A stretch of 42,474 bases of DNA from an uncultured Hyphomicrobiales bacterium. GTDB taxonomy: Bacteria; Pseudomonadota; Alphaproteobacteria; Rhizobiales; Beijerinckiaceae. Positions 1 through 7,896 of this stretch are shown here, in pieces. A program made the translations under genes and the position numbers. The number at the start of each line of letters is the position of its first letter. Within the stretch, counting starts at the first letter, position 1. Location: assembly GCA_903884435.1 (NCBI GenBank), contig CAISEY010000129.1, positions 1 through 42,474 of the forward strand. Reading direction: 5' to 3'. The notes under the pieces are model-generated. The model searched no databases and was not told the origin of the DNA. It saw only the letters and a list, made by a program, of their open reading frames with translations.

Positions 1-456
1 CTCGCGCCGCCAGGCGAACGCCAGCAGCGCCGCGCCGGCGGCGAGCCCCGCGGTCAGCATCCAGGCGATTTTCGGAAAGGCGGAAAACAGGAAGGCGGTC
101 TGCGCCGGCGTGACGAAGAACAACACGTCGTAGACGTGCAGGTTCATCGCGACGAGGGCGAACTTTCCGGTCGAGGCGGCCCAGATCGCCGCGAAGACCG
201 CCAGGCTCGCGAGAATCGAGAACCGCGGGCGGCGGCTCGCCGCGAAAAACAGCAGCGATCCGCAGACGAAGGCGGCGAGCACCGGGAGGATGAAATACCA
301 GTCGTGTTCGACGCTGGCGACGAACAGGCAAAAGGCCGCGCTCGCGAGCGCGACGACCGCGTTGCCGGCGAGGGGCGCGAAGGCTCGCCCCTGATTTGAC
401 GTGGATTGACTCGACACATCCGGTTCCAGCGTGACACTTTCATGACTAACTGGCAT
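1..456 (-). CDS. Membrane protein, N-terminal part (possible LTA synthase/sulfatase-like family)
   Basis: The frame is open from an ATG at 456 to the left edge (152 codons, no stop), so only the N-terminus is present; the ORF track lacks it because it is unterminated. After a polar stretch of about 30 residues there are four strongly hydrophobic segments (near residues 33-47, 54-72, 79-93 and 114-148), i.e. a multi-pass membrane domain. The stretch around KFALVAMNLHVYDVLFF before a further hydrophobic segment resembles the extracytoplasmic-loop pattern of membrane-bound sulfatase/phosphoglycerol transferases, but no catalytic domain is visible here. That it is a membrane protein is well supported; the family is an inference. 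It is divergent from gpt, with about 90 bp between the two starts. Confidence 0.6.
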   Translation of the reverse strand, partial: MPVSHESVTLEPDVSSQSTSNQGRAFAPLAGNAVVALASAAFCLFVASVEHDWYFILPVLAAFVCGSLLFFAASRRPRFSILASLAVFAAIWAASTGKFALVAMNLHVYDVLFFVTPAQTAFLFSAFPKIAWMLTAGLAAGAALLAFAWRRE

Positions 457-548
457 GAAAGACGGGACTTCACAACAATTTGAATCCGGTGGACTCAAGG
501 CTCGCCGTCGCGCCGTCCGGCGCGGCGGGGCATCGACAGGGGGACGGA

Positions 549-1043
549 ATGGCGGACGCGCAGGACAAGGCATTTCCCGTGTCGTGGGACCAGTTTCACC
601 GCGATTGCCGCGCGCTCGCGTGGCGGCTGAACGGCGTGGGGCCTTTCCGCGCCATGGTGACGATCACGCGCGGCGGCCTCGTGCCGGCGGCGATCGTCGC
701 GCGCGAACTCGGCGTGCGGATCATCGAGACCGTGTGCATCTCGAGCTACGACGCCGAGAACCGCAAGGGCGAGCTGAAGCTGCTGAAGCCGATCCGCCCC
801 GACGTGATTGGCGATGGCGGCGAGGGCGTGCTCGTCGTCGACGATCTCGTGGATTCCGGCGCCACGGCCCGGATGGTGCGGGAAATCCTGCCGAAGGCGC
901 ATTTCGCGACGGTCTACGCCAAGCCGGCGGGCCGGCCCATGGTCGATACTTTCGTCACCGAGGTTTCGCAGGACACCTGGATTTATTTCCCCTGGGACAC
1001 CGGCCTCGCCTTCCAGCCGCCGATCAGCAGGAGCGGGCTCTAG
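549..1043 (+). CDS. gpt: Xanthine (guanine) phosphoribosyltransferase
   Basis: A 164-residue type I phosphoribosyltransferase that would convert xanthine or guanine plus PRPP to the nucleotide in cytoplasmic purine salvage. The PRPP-binding loop [14 protein letters not shown] is seen near residues 95-108, the upstream flexible-loop region follows [10 protein letters not shown], and the C-terminal YFPWDTG stretch is typical of Gpt. The track starts at 480, but the ATG at 549 gives [13 protein letters not shown], matches the family length (about 150-165 aa) and has a GGGACGG purine run just upstream. It stands alone, followed by a perfect GC palindrome. Family assignment is firm; preference between xanthine, guanine and hypoxanthine cannot be read from sequence. 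Confidence 0.93.
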   Translation: MADAQDKAFPVSWDQFHRDCRALAWRLNGVGPFRAMVTITRGGLVPAAIVARELGVRIIETVCISSYDAENRKGELKLLKPIRPDVIGDGGEGVLVVDDLVDSGATARMVREILPKAHFATVYAKPAGRPMVDTFVTEVSQDTWIYFPWDTGLAFQPPISRSGL

Positions 1044-1054
1044 CCGCGACGAAT

Positions 1055-1074
1055 GGCCCGCGCCGGCGCGGGCC
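1055..1074. terminator. Perfect GC palindrome after gpt, terminator-like hairpin
   Basis: A 20-bp perfect inverted repeat (ggcccgcgcc/ggcgcgggcc) lies 11 bp after the gpt stop and just before the hemoglobin gene. It could fold into a strong hairpin but lacks a following T-run, so it may be a weak terminator or an operator for the downstream gene. A TATAAA stretch follows at 1084-1089. Confidence 0.35.
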
Positions 1075-1115
1075 GATCCGGAGTATAAAAGGGTTTGCGT
1101 TCCGGAGGGCTCGCC

Positions 1116-1568
1116 ATGACCAACTCCACTGTTCCGCGCGTCGTTCATCGCCCGCCGCCGCCCGGCGTCGAGGCGGGCGTCGACGAGGCCATGATCCACG
1201 CGGTCGTTCACGCGTTTTACGCGAAAATCCGCGCCGACGGCGTGCTCGGCCCGATTTTCTCGGCGGCGATCGCGGACTGGGAGCCGCATCTGGCGAAAAT
1301 GTGCGATTTCTGGTCGTCGATGCTGCTGATGACGAAACGGTACGATGGCCGTCCCGTGCCGCCGCACATGAAGATCGAGGGGCTCGACCGCCCGCATTTC
1401 GAGCGCTGGCTCGCGCTGTTCGGTGAAACGGCGCGCGCGCTTTGCCCGCCCGCGGCCGCGGACCTGTTCATCGACCGGGCCGGGCGCGTCGCGCAATCGC
1501 TGCAACTGGCGCTCGATTTCCAGCGCGGCGTTTTGCCTCCGCTGAAACTCCCGATCCGCGCCGGCTAG
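1116..1568 (+). CDS. Group III truncated hemoglobin
   Basis: A 150-residue 2-over-2 globin, a cytoplasmic heme protein thought to handle O2, NO or peroxide. Family features seen are VHAFYAKIRADGVLGPIF (helices A-B), the segment WEPHLAKMCDFWSSMLL (helix E, with a candidate distal His) and HMKIEGLDRPHFERWLALF, which holds the likely proximal His followed by the Trp typical of group III. The track begins at 1095, but the ATG at 1116 has a GGAGGG ribosome site at 1104-1109. TATAAA at 1084 could be the -10 element. Its stop codon overlaps that of the convergent SDR gene in the sequence CTAG. The physiological ligand is unknown. Confidence 0.88.
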   Translation: MTNSTVPRVVHRPPPPGVEAGVDEAMIHAVVHAFYAKIRADGVLGPIFSAAIADWEPHLAKMCDFWSSMLLMTKRYDGRPVPPHMKIEGLDRPHFERWLALFGETARALCPPAAADLFIDRAGRVAQSLQLALDFQRGVLPPLKLPIRAG

Positions 1569-2440
1569 CCGCGCGCCTCCGCCGCCTTTTTGTTCGAATC
1601 TTCCTCGCCGAGGCCGCGCGAGGCCGCTTGCGCGAGGTCCGGCCATGCGACGGGCATGCAGCCGGGCGCCGAAAGCGGCGCGTCCGGTTTGAAATATTGC
1701 GCGACGAAACGCTTGCCGTTGACGCCATCGGACGCCGGCGAGGCGAGAAAGACGACGGGCGCCGCCATGGCGCCGGCGGGCACGAGCTTGCCCCGGTCGG
1801 GCATCACCTCCAGCGGGATCATCGTCGTGTCCGCCGCGCCTCCGGGGATCAGCACGTTGCAGGTGACGCCGGTGTTTTCCATGTCGCCCGCCCAGCTCGC
1901 GGTCGCCGCCTCGAGCGAGGCCTTGGTCTGGCCATAGGGCATGTTGCCGCCGCGGATCATCGTCGAGAAACTCGTGGTGATGTTGACGACGCGGCCCCAT
2001 TTGCGCGCCAGCATTTTCGGCGCGGCGGCGCGGGCCAGCAGGAAGGGACCGCGAATGTTGACCTCGAGCATCCGCTGCCAGCGCGCGGGATCGGCGTCCC
2101 AGAAGCGCAGGGGATTGGCGACGAAATCCCGGCGCATGTAGACCGGTCCAAGACCGGCGCAATTGACGAGCACGTCGAGCTGGCCGAACTCGCTCTCGGC
2201 GCGGGCGACGGCGGCGTCGCATTGCGCCATGTCCGACACGTCGACGCGGTGCGCCACGACGCGGCCCGGCGCGCCCGCGGCTTTCGCCAGGTCCAGCGTG
2301 CCGGCGAGGCCCTGTTCGTCGATGTCGCAGGCCAGTACGTGCGCGCCCGCCCGCGCGAGGCCCAGCGTCATGGCGCGCGCGAGGCCGGTGCCGGCGCCGG
2401 TGACGAGACAGATTTTGCCGGATGGATCGTGGCTGGTCAT
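1565..2440 (-). CDS. Short-chain dehydrogenase/reductase (SDR)
   Basis: A 291-residue classical SDR, an NAD(P)-dependent oxidoreductase of unknown substrate. Visible are the Rossmann motif TGAGTGLA (residues 15-22), the DVSD segment, NCAG (about 93-96), the catalytic YGQTK and a Ser in the TTSFSTM stretch before it. The C-terminus carries about 30 extra residues after the usual core, ending in a lysine/glutamate-rich tail. GGGAGAA precedes the ATG. It is a single gene whose 3' end overlaps the hemoglobin gene by 4 bp; it is transcribed away from the tRNA gene. Cofactor and substrate cannot be assigned. Confidence 0.88.
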   Translation of the reverse strand: MTSHDPSGKICLVTGAGTGLARAMTLGLARAGAHVLACDIDEQGLAGTLDLAKAAGAPGRVVAHRVDVSDMAQCDAAVARAESEFGQLDVLVNCAGLGPVYMRRDFVANPLRFWDADPARWQRMLEVNIRGPFLLARAAAPKMLARKWGRVVNITTSFSTMIRGGNMPYGQTKASLEAATASWAGDMENTGVTCNVLIPGGAADTTMIPLEVMPDRGKLVPAGAMAAPVVFLASPASDGVNGKRFVAQYFKPDAPLSAPGCMPVAWPDLAQAASRGLGEEDSNKKAAEARG

Positions 2441-2496
2441 GCGTTTCTCCCTTTGCGCAGAGGATAGGGGCGCGACCGCGGGCGGGCAAGCCGCGC

Positions 2497-2525
2497 TTGT
2501 GCGGAAGCGGCGGCGCCGCTAATCC
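2497..2525 (+). promoter_or_regulatory. Candidate sigma-70 promoter of tRNA-Leu
   Basis: TTGTGC (2497-2502), a 17-bp spacer and TAATCC (2520-2525) lie 9 bp ahead of the mature tRNA 5' end, a normal arrangement for a tRNA gene. Found by eye only. Confidence 0.4.
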
Positions 2526-2534
2526 TGAGAACGG

Positions 2535-2619
2535 GCGGACGTGGCGGAACTGGTAGACGCAAGGGACTTAAAATCCCTCGGGGCTTCCCGTGCGGGTTCG
2601 ATTCCCGCCGTCCGCACCA
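2535..2619 (+). tRNA. tRNA-Leu (anticodon TAA)
   Basis: An 85-nt class II tRNA. The acceptor stem GCGGACG pairs with CGTCCGC, the D-arm has GTGGCGGAACTGGTAGAC, the anticodon stem AGGGA/TCCCT encloses a CTTAAAA loop with TAA as the anticodon, a variable arm follows, and the T-arm contains GGTTCGATTCC. The CCA end is encoded (2617-2619). It reads UUA/UUG leucine codons. A decayed toxin-antitoxin pair begins immediately after its 3' end, on the opposite strand. Confidence 0.97.
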
Positions 2620-3015
2620 GCGGAGCGCCGGTCGCCGCGATCGTTCTCTGTTCCAGCATTTTTCGGGCCTCGGCGACGGAGCGGTGGAAGCCGTGCGTTT
2701 CGTAAAACGTCCTCGCGGATTCCGGGATCGCGTGGACCAGGATCGCGCGCACGCCCGCGAATTCGGCGGCGGCGTTCACGCGCATCACGGCGTCGCGCAG
2801 CATGTCCGAGCCAAGGCCCCGGTTCTGAAATTTCCGTCGACCGCGAGGCGCCCGGGCGGCATGACGGGCACGGGGTCGGGCATGTCGCGCCGAACGCGGC
2901 GGCTGAGCCACTCGTCGAGGCCAGGCTCGCCCGAATGGAAATCGTCAAGCCGGCGCGTGTCCGCGAGCGGCGCGGGCGCGCGGGGCGTCGAGGCCCATGT
3001 CGGGCAGGAACCGGG
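2620..3015 (-). pseudogene. Decayed GNAT toxin (TacT-like)
   Basis: Remnant of a GNAT acetyltransferase of the DUF1778-partnered TacT type, toxins that acetylate charged aminoacyl-tRNAs. One frame holds a typical N-terminus (RRLDDFHSGEPGLDEWLSRR) that jumps directly to MPDPVPVMPPGRLAVD, so about 40-45 residues of the core appear deleted. Near 2827 one base is missing; the adjacent frame then resumes with FQNRGLGSDMLRDAV (the acetyl-CoA loop) and VRAILVHAIPESARTFYETHGF. No ATG/GTG/TTG start exists in the first frame, and the last frame runs without a stop into the tRNA antisense. Four separate lesions make it a pseudogene. The 2519-2911 and 2568-2948 track ORFs are pieces of it. Confidence 0.75.
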
Positions 3016-3121
3016 TCAGGGTCTTGCTGGTCGCCGGCGCGGCGCGCTGCAAGGTCTGCCTGGGGGCGGGCGTCATGCGCAAATCGACGCGCCCGGGTCC
3101 GGTTTCGGGTATGTCTCCCAT
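2945..3121 (-). pseudogene. Truncated DUF1778 antitoxin (TacA-like)
   Basis: A 58-codon frame from an ATG at 3121, with CGGGAG upstream, reads MGDIPETGPGRVDLRMTP then APRQTLQRAAPATSKTLTRFL. This is the ribbon-helix-helix N-terminus of DUF1778 antitoxins, which neutralise GNAT toxins and repress their own operon. The usual 90-95 residue length is not reached: after TRFL the sequence passes straight to GLDAPRARA, consistent with loss of about 35 residues of the toxin-binding C-terminus. It overlaps the start region of the toxin remnant, the normal antitoxin-toxin order. Too short for the ORF track. The DNA-binding part might still be translated, but antitoxin function is unlikely. Confidence 0.65.
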
Positions 3122-3206
3122 GGTCGGCTCCCGGAGACAGGTTTTGCCCCGATGATCGAACTCTGGCGGACCTTACAACGTGTGTACGGATGGCGCTCCC
3201 GCCCGC

Positions 3207-4226
3207 CTATCTGAACAGCGTTCTGAACACGTCCGCCCATTTTGGCAATCCGTCGAGCAATTGCTCGGGCGTCAGGTAGATCGCGCGGAAGCCGCCGGTT
3301 TCGGGTTTCAGCCCGGGGTCTCGGGCGGGGATCGCGGGATCGACGGGGATGTAGTCGCTGTCGCGGAAAAGTTGCTGGCCCTCCGCCGAGACGAGAAATT
3401 CGGTGAAGAGACGGGCGGCGTTGGGGTGCGGCGCGTCCTTCGTCACGGAAATCACGGAGAGCACGGCCATCGCGGGCTCGAAGGGAATCCATTCCACCGG
3501 GGCGCCCTGGGCGGCGCTGATGACGGCGTGATGGTGAAAGGCCTGGAGGGTCAGTGGATATTCGCCGGCCATCACCTGATCCACCACCTGCCGGGCGGCG
3601 AAATTCACCGGCGTGATGTTCTGCGCGGCCAGTTTGCGCAGATAGTCCATGCCCTTCGCTTCGCCCATGTGGGTGAGCACGATGCCGATGAAGCCCGGCG
3701 CGCTGGAGCTCGAGACCAGCGAGGACCAGCTCATCCTCCCCTTCCACCGGGGGTCGAGCAGGTCCTCGTATTTGCGTGGTTCGGTCCCGCGCCTGACGAG
3801 GTCGGTGTTGTAGACGGGCTCGTGCACGTAGAAGTTTCCCGCGACCCATTCGCCCCCGGCGTCGAGGAATTGCGCCGGAAAGCGCCGCGCGTTGTCCGGG
3901 ATGAACTTCGCCGTGAGCCCCTCGCGTTTCATCGCCGGCACGCTCGACGTGCCGTCGACCACGTCCGCCTGCATCCGCCCGGCCTTCGACTCGTTCATCA
4001 CGCGCAGCACCATCTCGCCGGTGTCGGAGCGCGCGTAGCTCACCTTGACGCCGTATTTTTTCTCGAAGAGTTCGGCGGCGGGGCGGGCGAACTGGTTGAT
4101 GATCTGCGTCGTGTACCAGGTCAGCGCGCCTTCCTTTTTCGCCGCCGCGATCAGCGCCTCGTCCGCGGCACGGGCGCCGGGCGCGGCGAGACTCGCGAGC
4201 GTCAGGGCCAACCGAAACAGGGACAT
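3207..4226 (-). CDS. ABC transporter substrate-binding protein, iron/thiamine-type
   Basis: A 339-residue periplasmic binding protein of the extracellular solute-binding family 1 (Fe3+/AfuA-like). The signal peptide MSLFRLALTLASLAAPGARA is followed by the mature start ADEALIAAAKKEGALTWYT, a strong family signature. Later motifs are FEKKYGVKVSYARS, WKGRMSW and AAQGAPVEWIPFEPA, and the C-terminus has NAARLFTEFLVSAEGQQLF. The start at 4226 was chosen over the 587-aa track ORF because it gives a clean signal peptide and has GGGAG upstream. It lies 11 bp downstream of the lipocalin-like gene and is probably co-transcribed with it. No permease or ATPase is nearby, so the ligand and transporter are unknown. 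Confidence 0.9.
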   Translation of the reverse strand: MSLFRLALTLASLAAPGARAADEALIAAAKKEGALTWYTTQIINQFARPAAELFEKKYGVKVSYARSDTGEMVLRVMNESKAGRMQADVVDGTSSVPAMKREGLTAKFIPDNARRFPAQFLDAGGEWVAGNFYVHEPVYNTDLVRRGTEPRKYEDLLDPRWKGRMSWSSLVSSSSAPGFIGIVLTHMGEAKGMDYLRKLAAQNITPVNFAARQVVDQVMAGEYPLTLQAFHHHAVISAAQGAPVEWIPFEPAMAVLSVISVTKDAPHPNAARLFTEFLVSAEGQQLFRDSDYIPVDPAIPARDPGLKPETGGFRAIYLTPEQLLDGLPKWADVFRTLFR

Positions 4227-4237
4227 GACAGTCTCCC

Positions 4238-4645
4238 TCAGACGCGATCCCAGTAGATATGGCTCACGGAACCGTCCGGCCCCGGCTCGGTGACGAAGGT
4301 CATGCGCCGGCCCTCGATGGAGGCGTGGCGCACGCGCGTCTTGCCGGTCCAGGCGGGAAACAGCGCGGCCTCGACATGGTGAAAGACCACGCCGTCCTTC
4401 ACCTCGAACTTGCCCGTGTAGGCGGTGCAACCGTCGGCCGCTTTCGCCTTTTCCGCGTCGGTCATGTTCGCGGGATCGGCGGCGGACACGCCATCGGGGT
4501 CGGTGGAGACGACCATCATGTAGCCGTCGGCGGAATACTGGATGAATCCCGGCGTCGGGCCGCGCGCGGATTTCAGCGATCCGTTCTTGTTGAAAACCTT
4601 CTGCCCGCCGCCGCGCCAGGTTCCGACGATGTCCTTCGCGTTCAT
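4238..4645 (-). CDS. Lipocalin-like domain protein
   Basis: A 135-residue protein of the lipocalin-like (Lipocalin_5) type. It begins MNAKDIVGTWRGGG, then GFIQYSADGYMMVV, the DGCTAYTGKFEVKDG segment and HHVEAALFPAWTGKTRVR, all typical of the small beta-barrel family. There is no signal peptide. Proteins of this kind often sit beside catabolic or binding-protein genes, but their role is not established. It is the first gene of a two-gene minus-strand unit with the binding protein, and is divergent from the MetE-like gene. Confidence 0.8.
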   Translation of the reverse strand: MNAKDIVGTWRGGGQKVFNKNGSLKSARGPTPGFIQYSADGYMMVVSTDPDGVSAADPANMTDAEKAKAADGCTAYTGKFEVKDGVVFHHVEAALFPAWTGKTRVRHASIEGRRMTFVTEPGPDGSVSHIYWDRV

Positions 4646-4755
4646 GGAGTCCTCCCGTTTCCGGGAAGACTAGCGCGGCGGCGCGCGGCTGGCCACCGTC
4701 GGCTTGCCCGCTTCCTCCGCCTCGCCTATGCAGGCGCGTCACACGAGGAGCCGCC

Positions 4756-5883
4756 ATGTCAGCGCCGCACAATCCGCCGTTTCGAGCCGAAATCGTCGGC
4801 AGTTTCCTGCGTCCGCCGGCGGTCAAGGAGACGCGCGCCGCGCTCGCCGACGGTAAATTGACAAAAGCGGAAATGCGTGGCGTCGAGGACGCGCAAATTC
4901 GCGAGATCGTGGCCTTGCAGGAAAGCCTTGGCCTGCGCGTCGCCACCGACGGCGAATTTCGTCGCTCCACCTATTCGGAGAATTTCACGACGTCGGGATT
5001 GACCGGCGTCAGCGCGCAATATGTCGGCGGCGGCGACTGGTCCTATTCCGACGGCAAGGGCGGCGTGCGCACGGCGCGCGTTCCCGTGGTGAGCGATAAA
5101 ATCCGCCACGCGGGTTCGACCAACGCCGCGGATTTCGCGTTCCTGAAAAGCGTGGTGAAAACGGCCATGCCGAAGATCACGTTGCCGGGGCCCTGTTACA
5201 TTCACTATCGCTCGGGCCGCGCCAACATCAGCCGCGACGCCTATCCCGATCTCGCCGATTTCTGGAACGATCTCGCCGCCGCCTATCACGCCGAGTTTCG
5301 CGCGCTGCACGAGGCGGGTTGCCGCTACGTGCAACTCGACGAGACCTCGATCGTCAAGCTCGGCGATCCCAGGATCCAGCGCGCGCTCGCCGCGCGCGGC
5401 GACGACTGGAAGGAATTGCTGGAAGTTTACACCGACGCGATGAACGCCATCGTCGATGGCGCGCCGAAAGACATGCACGTCGCCATGCATCTGTGCCGCG
5501 GCAACCAGGCCGGCCACTGGCAGGCGGAGGGCGGCTACGATCCCGTCGCCGAACGCCTGTTCCGCAAGGTGCGCGTCAACACGTATTTCCTCGAATACGA
5601 TTCGCCGCGCGCCGGCTCGTTCGAGCCGCTGAAGGCGCTGGCGGACGACAAGATCGTCGTGCTCGGCGTCGTCTCGACCAAGGTCGCCGATCTCGAAAGC
5701 CCCGGCTTCGTGCGCAACCGCCTCGCGGAAGCCGCGAAATTCGTGCCGCTGGAGCGCCTGTGCCTGTCGCCGCAATGCGGTTTCGCGAGTTCGGTGACGG
5801 GCAATCCGCTCACCATGGACGACCAGAAGGCGAAGCTCGCGCGGGTCGTCGAAATCGCCCGCGAAACATGGGCGGACGCGTGA
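4756..5883 (+). CDS. MetE-like cobalamin-independent methionine synthase family protein
   Basis: A 375-residue protein related to the catalytic C-terminal half of MetE and to the short YxjG/YxjH proteins; it lacks the N-terminal MetE domain (full MetE is about 750 aa). The zinc-site residues appear intact: His245 and Cys247 in MHLCRGN, Glu280 in FLEYD, and Cys341 in SPQCGF. The early motif EIVGSFLRP and LDET near residue 195 also fit. It likely methylates homocysteine or a related thiol with a non-folate or simple methyl donor, but donor and acceptor cannot be told from sequence. GAGGAG precedes the ATG. It is followed 10 bp later by the acyltransferase gene. Confidence 0.9.
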   Translation: MSAPHNPPFRAEIVGSFLRPPAVKETRAALADGKLTKAEMRGVEDAQIREIVALQESLGLRVATDGEFRRSTYSENFTTSGLTGVSAQYVGGGDWSYSDGKGGVRTARVPVVSDKIRHAGSTNAADFAFLKSVVKTAMPKITLPGPCYIHYRSGRANISRDAYPDLADFWNDLAAAYHAEFRALHEAGCRYVQLDETSIVKLGDPRIQRALAARGDDWKELLEVYTDAMNAIVDGAPKDMHVAMHLCRGNQAGHWQAEGGYDPVAERLFRKVRVNTYFLEYDSPRAGSFEPLKALADDKIVVLGVVSTKVADLESPGFVRNRLAEAAKFVPLERLCLSPQCGFASSVTGNPLTMDDQKAKLARVVEIARETWADA

Positions 5884-5893
5884 TCTCCCCGCC

Positions 5894-7825
5894 GTGAGCG
5901 ACGCCGCGCCGCGCGAGGCCGCGGGCGACTGGCGCCCGGACATCGACGGTCTGCGCGCGCTCGCCATCGGCGCGGTGCTGCTGTTTCACTTCGATCTGCT
6001 CGGCGCCGAAGGCGGCTTCGCCGGCGTCGATGTGTTCTTTGTCATCTCCGGCTATCTGATGACCTCGATGCTGGCGCGCGCCGGGGGCGCGCCGGGCACG
6101 CTCGCGCAATTCTACCGGCGCCGGTTCTGGCGGATCGCGCCGGCGCTGTTCGTCACGATCGCGGCCACGTTGCTCGCGGGGGCGGTCATCCTGTTGCCCG
6201 TCGACGTCGAACGGCTGGGGATGTCGGCGCTCGCGTCCGTCCTGTTCGCGTCGAATTTCTTTTTCGCCAACGATGGCGGCTATTTCAGCGCGGCCGCGAT
6301 CTACAAGCCGTTGCTGCACGTTTGGTCGCTCGCGGTCGAGGCGCAATTCTACCTCGTCTGGCCCTTCGCGATCATGGGCGTCTCGCGCGCGCCGGCGCGC
6401 TGGCGCGGGCCGGTTCTCTGGCTGATCTTCGTCGCGTCACTCGTCGCGAGCCAGGTTCTCGCCATCGCCGACGCGAAGACCGCGTTTTTCGCGCTGCCGC
6501 CGCGCTTGTGGGAATTCGCGCTGGGCGCGCTCGCGGCCACGGGCGTGGCGAAAACGCTTCCGCGCGCCGCGCACTGGCTGGCGCTCGCGGTGATTTGCGT
6601 CACGCCATGGATCGTCCGCGAGGGCGATCTCTGGCCGGCGCCCTGGGCCTTGCCTGCCTGCGCGGCGACGGCGCTGCTGATCCGGCATGGCGCGAACGGG
6701 CCATGCGCGCGGCTGCTCGGCTCGGCGCCCATGACGTTCGTCGGGCGTATTTCCTATTCGCTCTATCTCGTGCACTGGCCGGTCGTCGTCTTCGCGAGCT
6801 ACGCGAGTTTTCCCCGGGCGCCGCTCTGGTCCCGTCTCGCGGCGCTCGCGGCCTGCCTGCCGCTGGCGATGGCGCTCAACGCCTTCGTCGAGACGCCGTT
6901 GCGACGGCCCGGGCGGGGCTCGTGGCGCGCGGCCCTGGCCAGCGTCGCCCTGATCGCCGTGGCCGGTTACGCCGCGCACCTTTATCCGCGCGCCGCGAGC
7001 CTGCGCGACATGCCCGCCGGCGCGGATGCGCGGCTCGACGCCTTCGTTTGCGTGGCGCGCGTGACGCCGGGGCCGGGCGCGGGCTTTTGCCAGATCGGCG
7101 ACGCCGGCGCGCGCGCGTCGGCGGTCCTGTGGGGCGACTCGCACGGGATGCATTTCGCCCAGGGTTTCTCCGCGCGCCTCGCGCGCTCCGGCGGGGCGAT
7201 GCTGACGGCGCTGAAGGATTCCTGCCCGCCGGTCGCGGGCGTCTGGCGGGTGTCGAACGCGCTGGCGCGGCGCGAGGATTGTCCGCGCGACAACGAAGCG
7301 ACGCTCGCTGCGATCCTCGCCAGTCCCGCCATCGAAACGGTCGTTCTCGCGGCGCGCTGGGCGATCTACGCGGAAACGACGCGGTTCGGGGCGGAGAAGG
7401 GCGGGCGCATGTTCGTTGTCTCCGACACGGAGACCGAACGCAGCGTCGCCTCGTCGCGGCGCGCGCTCGAAGCCGCGCTCGACGCGCAGACCGCGGCGCT
7501 GACGCGCGCGGGCAAGCGCGTCGTGTTGCTGGCGCAGGCGCCGGAACTCGGCTTCGACGGGTTGCGTTGCGCGCTGATGTCGGATGGCGGCTGCGATGTC
7601 GCGCGGGCGCGCGTCGATGAACGCCAGGCCTTCGCGGACGCGATGCTGGCGCGCGTCGCGGCGCGATACCCCGGGGCGCGCGTCGCCGACCCCAAGAAAG
7701 TTCTCTGCGACGACGTTTTGTGCCGCGGGCGGCTCGACGGGCGCGCGGCCTATCGCGACGACAATCACCTCGCCGCCGCCGCCGCCGAACGCGTGATCGA
7801 CGCGCTGTTTCCGGTCGCGCCCTGA
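5894..7825 (+). CDS. Acyltransferase-3 / SGNH O-acyltransferase (OafA-like)
   Basis: A 643-residue inner-membrane O-acyltransferase that would acetylate a surface polysaccharide. The N-terminal acyltransferase-3 domain begins WRPDIDGLRALAIGAVLLFHF (conserved His32), then GGFAGVDVFFVISGYL and FYRRRFWRIAPALF, with about ten membrane segments to residue 365. The C-terminal SGNH domain has LWGDSHGMHF near residue 413 and the catalytic DDNHL near 620. The start is a GTG at 5894, 10 bp after the MetE-like stop; no better start lies downstream before the conserved WRPDIDG. Domain order and length match OafA/YrhL-type proteins. No polysaccharide genes adjoin it, so the target glycan is unknown. Confidence 0.92.
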   Translation: MSDAAPREAAGDWRPDIDGLRALAIGAVLLFHFDLLGAEGGFAGVDVFFVISGYLMTSMLARAGGAPGTLAQFYRRRFWRIAPALFVTIAATLLAGAVILLPVDVERLGMSALASVLFASNFFFANDGGYFSAAAIYKPLLHVWSLAVEAQFYLVWPFAIMGVSRAPARWRGPVLWLIFVASLVASQVLAIADAKTAFFALPPRLWEFALGALAATGVAKTLPRAAHWLALAVICVTPWIVREGDLWPAPWALPACAATALLIRHGANGPCARLLGSAPMTFVGRISYSLYLVHWPVVVFASYASFPRAPLWSRLAALAACLPLAMALNAFVETPLRRPGRGSWRAALASVALIAVAGYAAHLYPRAASLRDMPAGADARLDAFVCVARVTPGPGAGFCQIGDAGARASAVLWGDSHGMHFAQGFSARLARSGGAMLTALKDSCPPVAGVWRVSNALARREDCPRDNEATLAAILASPAIETVVLAARWAIYAETTRFGAEKGGRMFVVSDTETERSVASSRRALEAALDAQTAALTRAGKRVVLLAQAPELGFDGLRCALMSDGGCDVARARVDERQAFADAMLARVAARYPGARVADPKKVLCDDVLCRGRLDGRAAYRDDNHLAAAAAERVIDALFPVAP

Positions 7826-7896
7826 GGCGTTTGGCGCCCGGCGCCGGCTTCTGTAGTGTCGCGCGCGACCATCGCCACACTCACGGGAGACGCCGC

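Noticed and set aside
495-2489. 664-aa minus-strand ORF
   Set aside because: It runs through the antisense of gpt and hemoglobin and the wrong frame of the SDR gene; no motif.
2519-2911. 130-aa GNAT-like ORF as an intact gene
   Set aside because: It reads through the whole tRNA antisense (the AGIEPAR...RDFKSLA artefact) and begins in the wrong frame; treated as part of a pseudogene.
3073-3849. 258-aa minus-strand ORF
   Set aside because: Out-of-frame shadow of the iron-type binding protein, extending into the antitoxin remnant region in the wrong frame.
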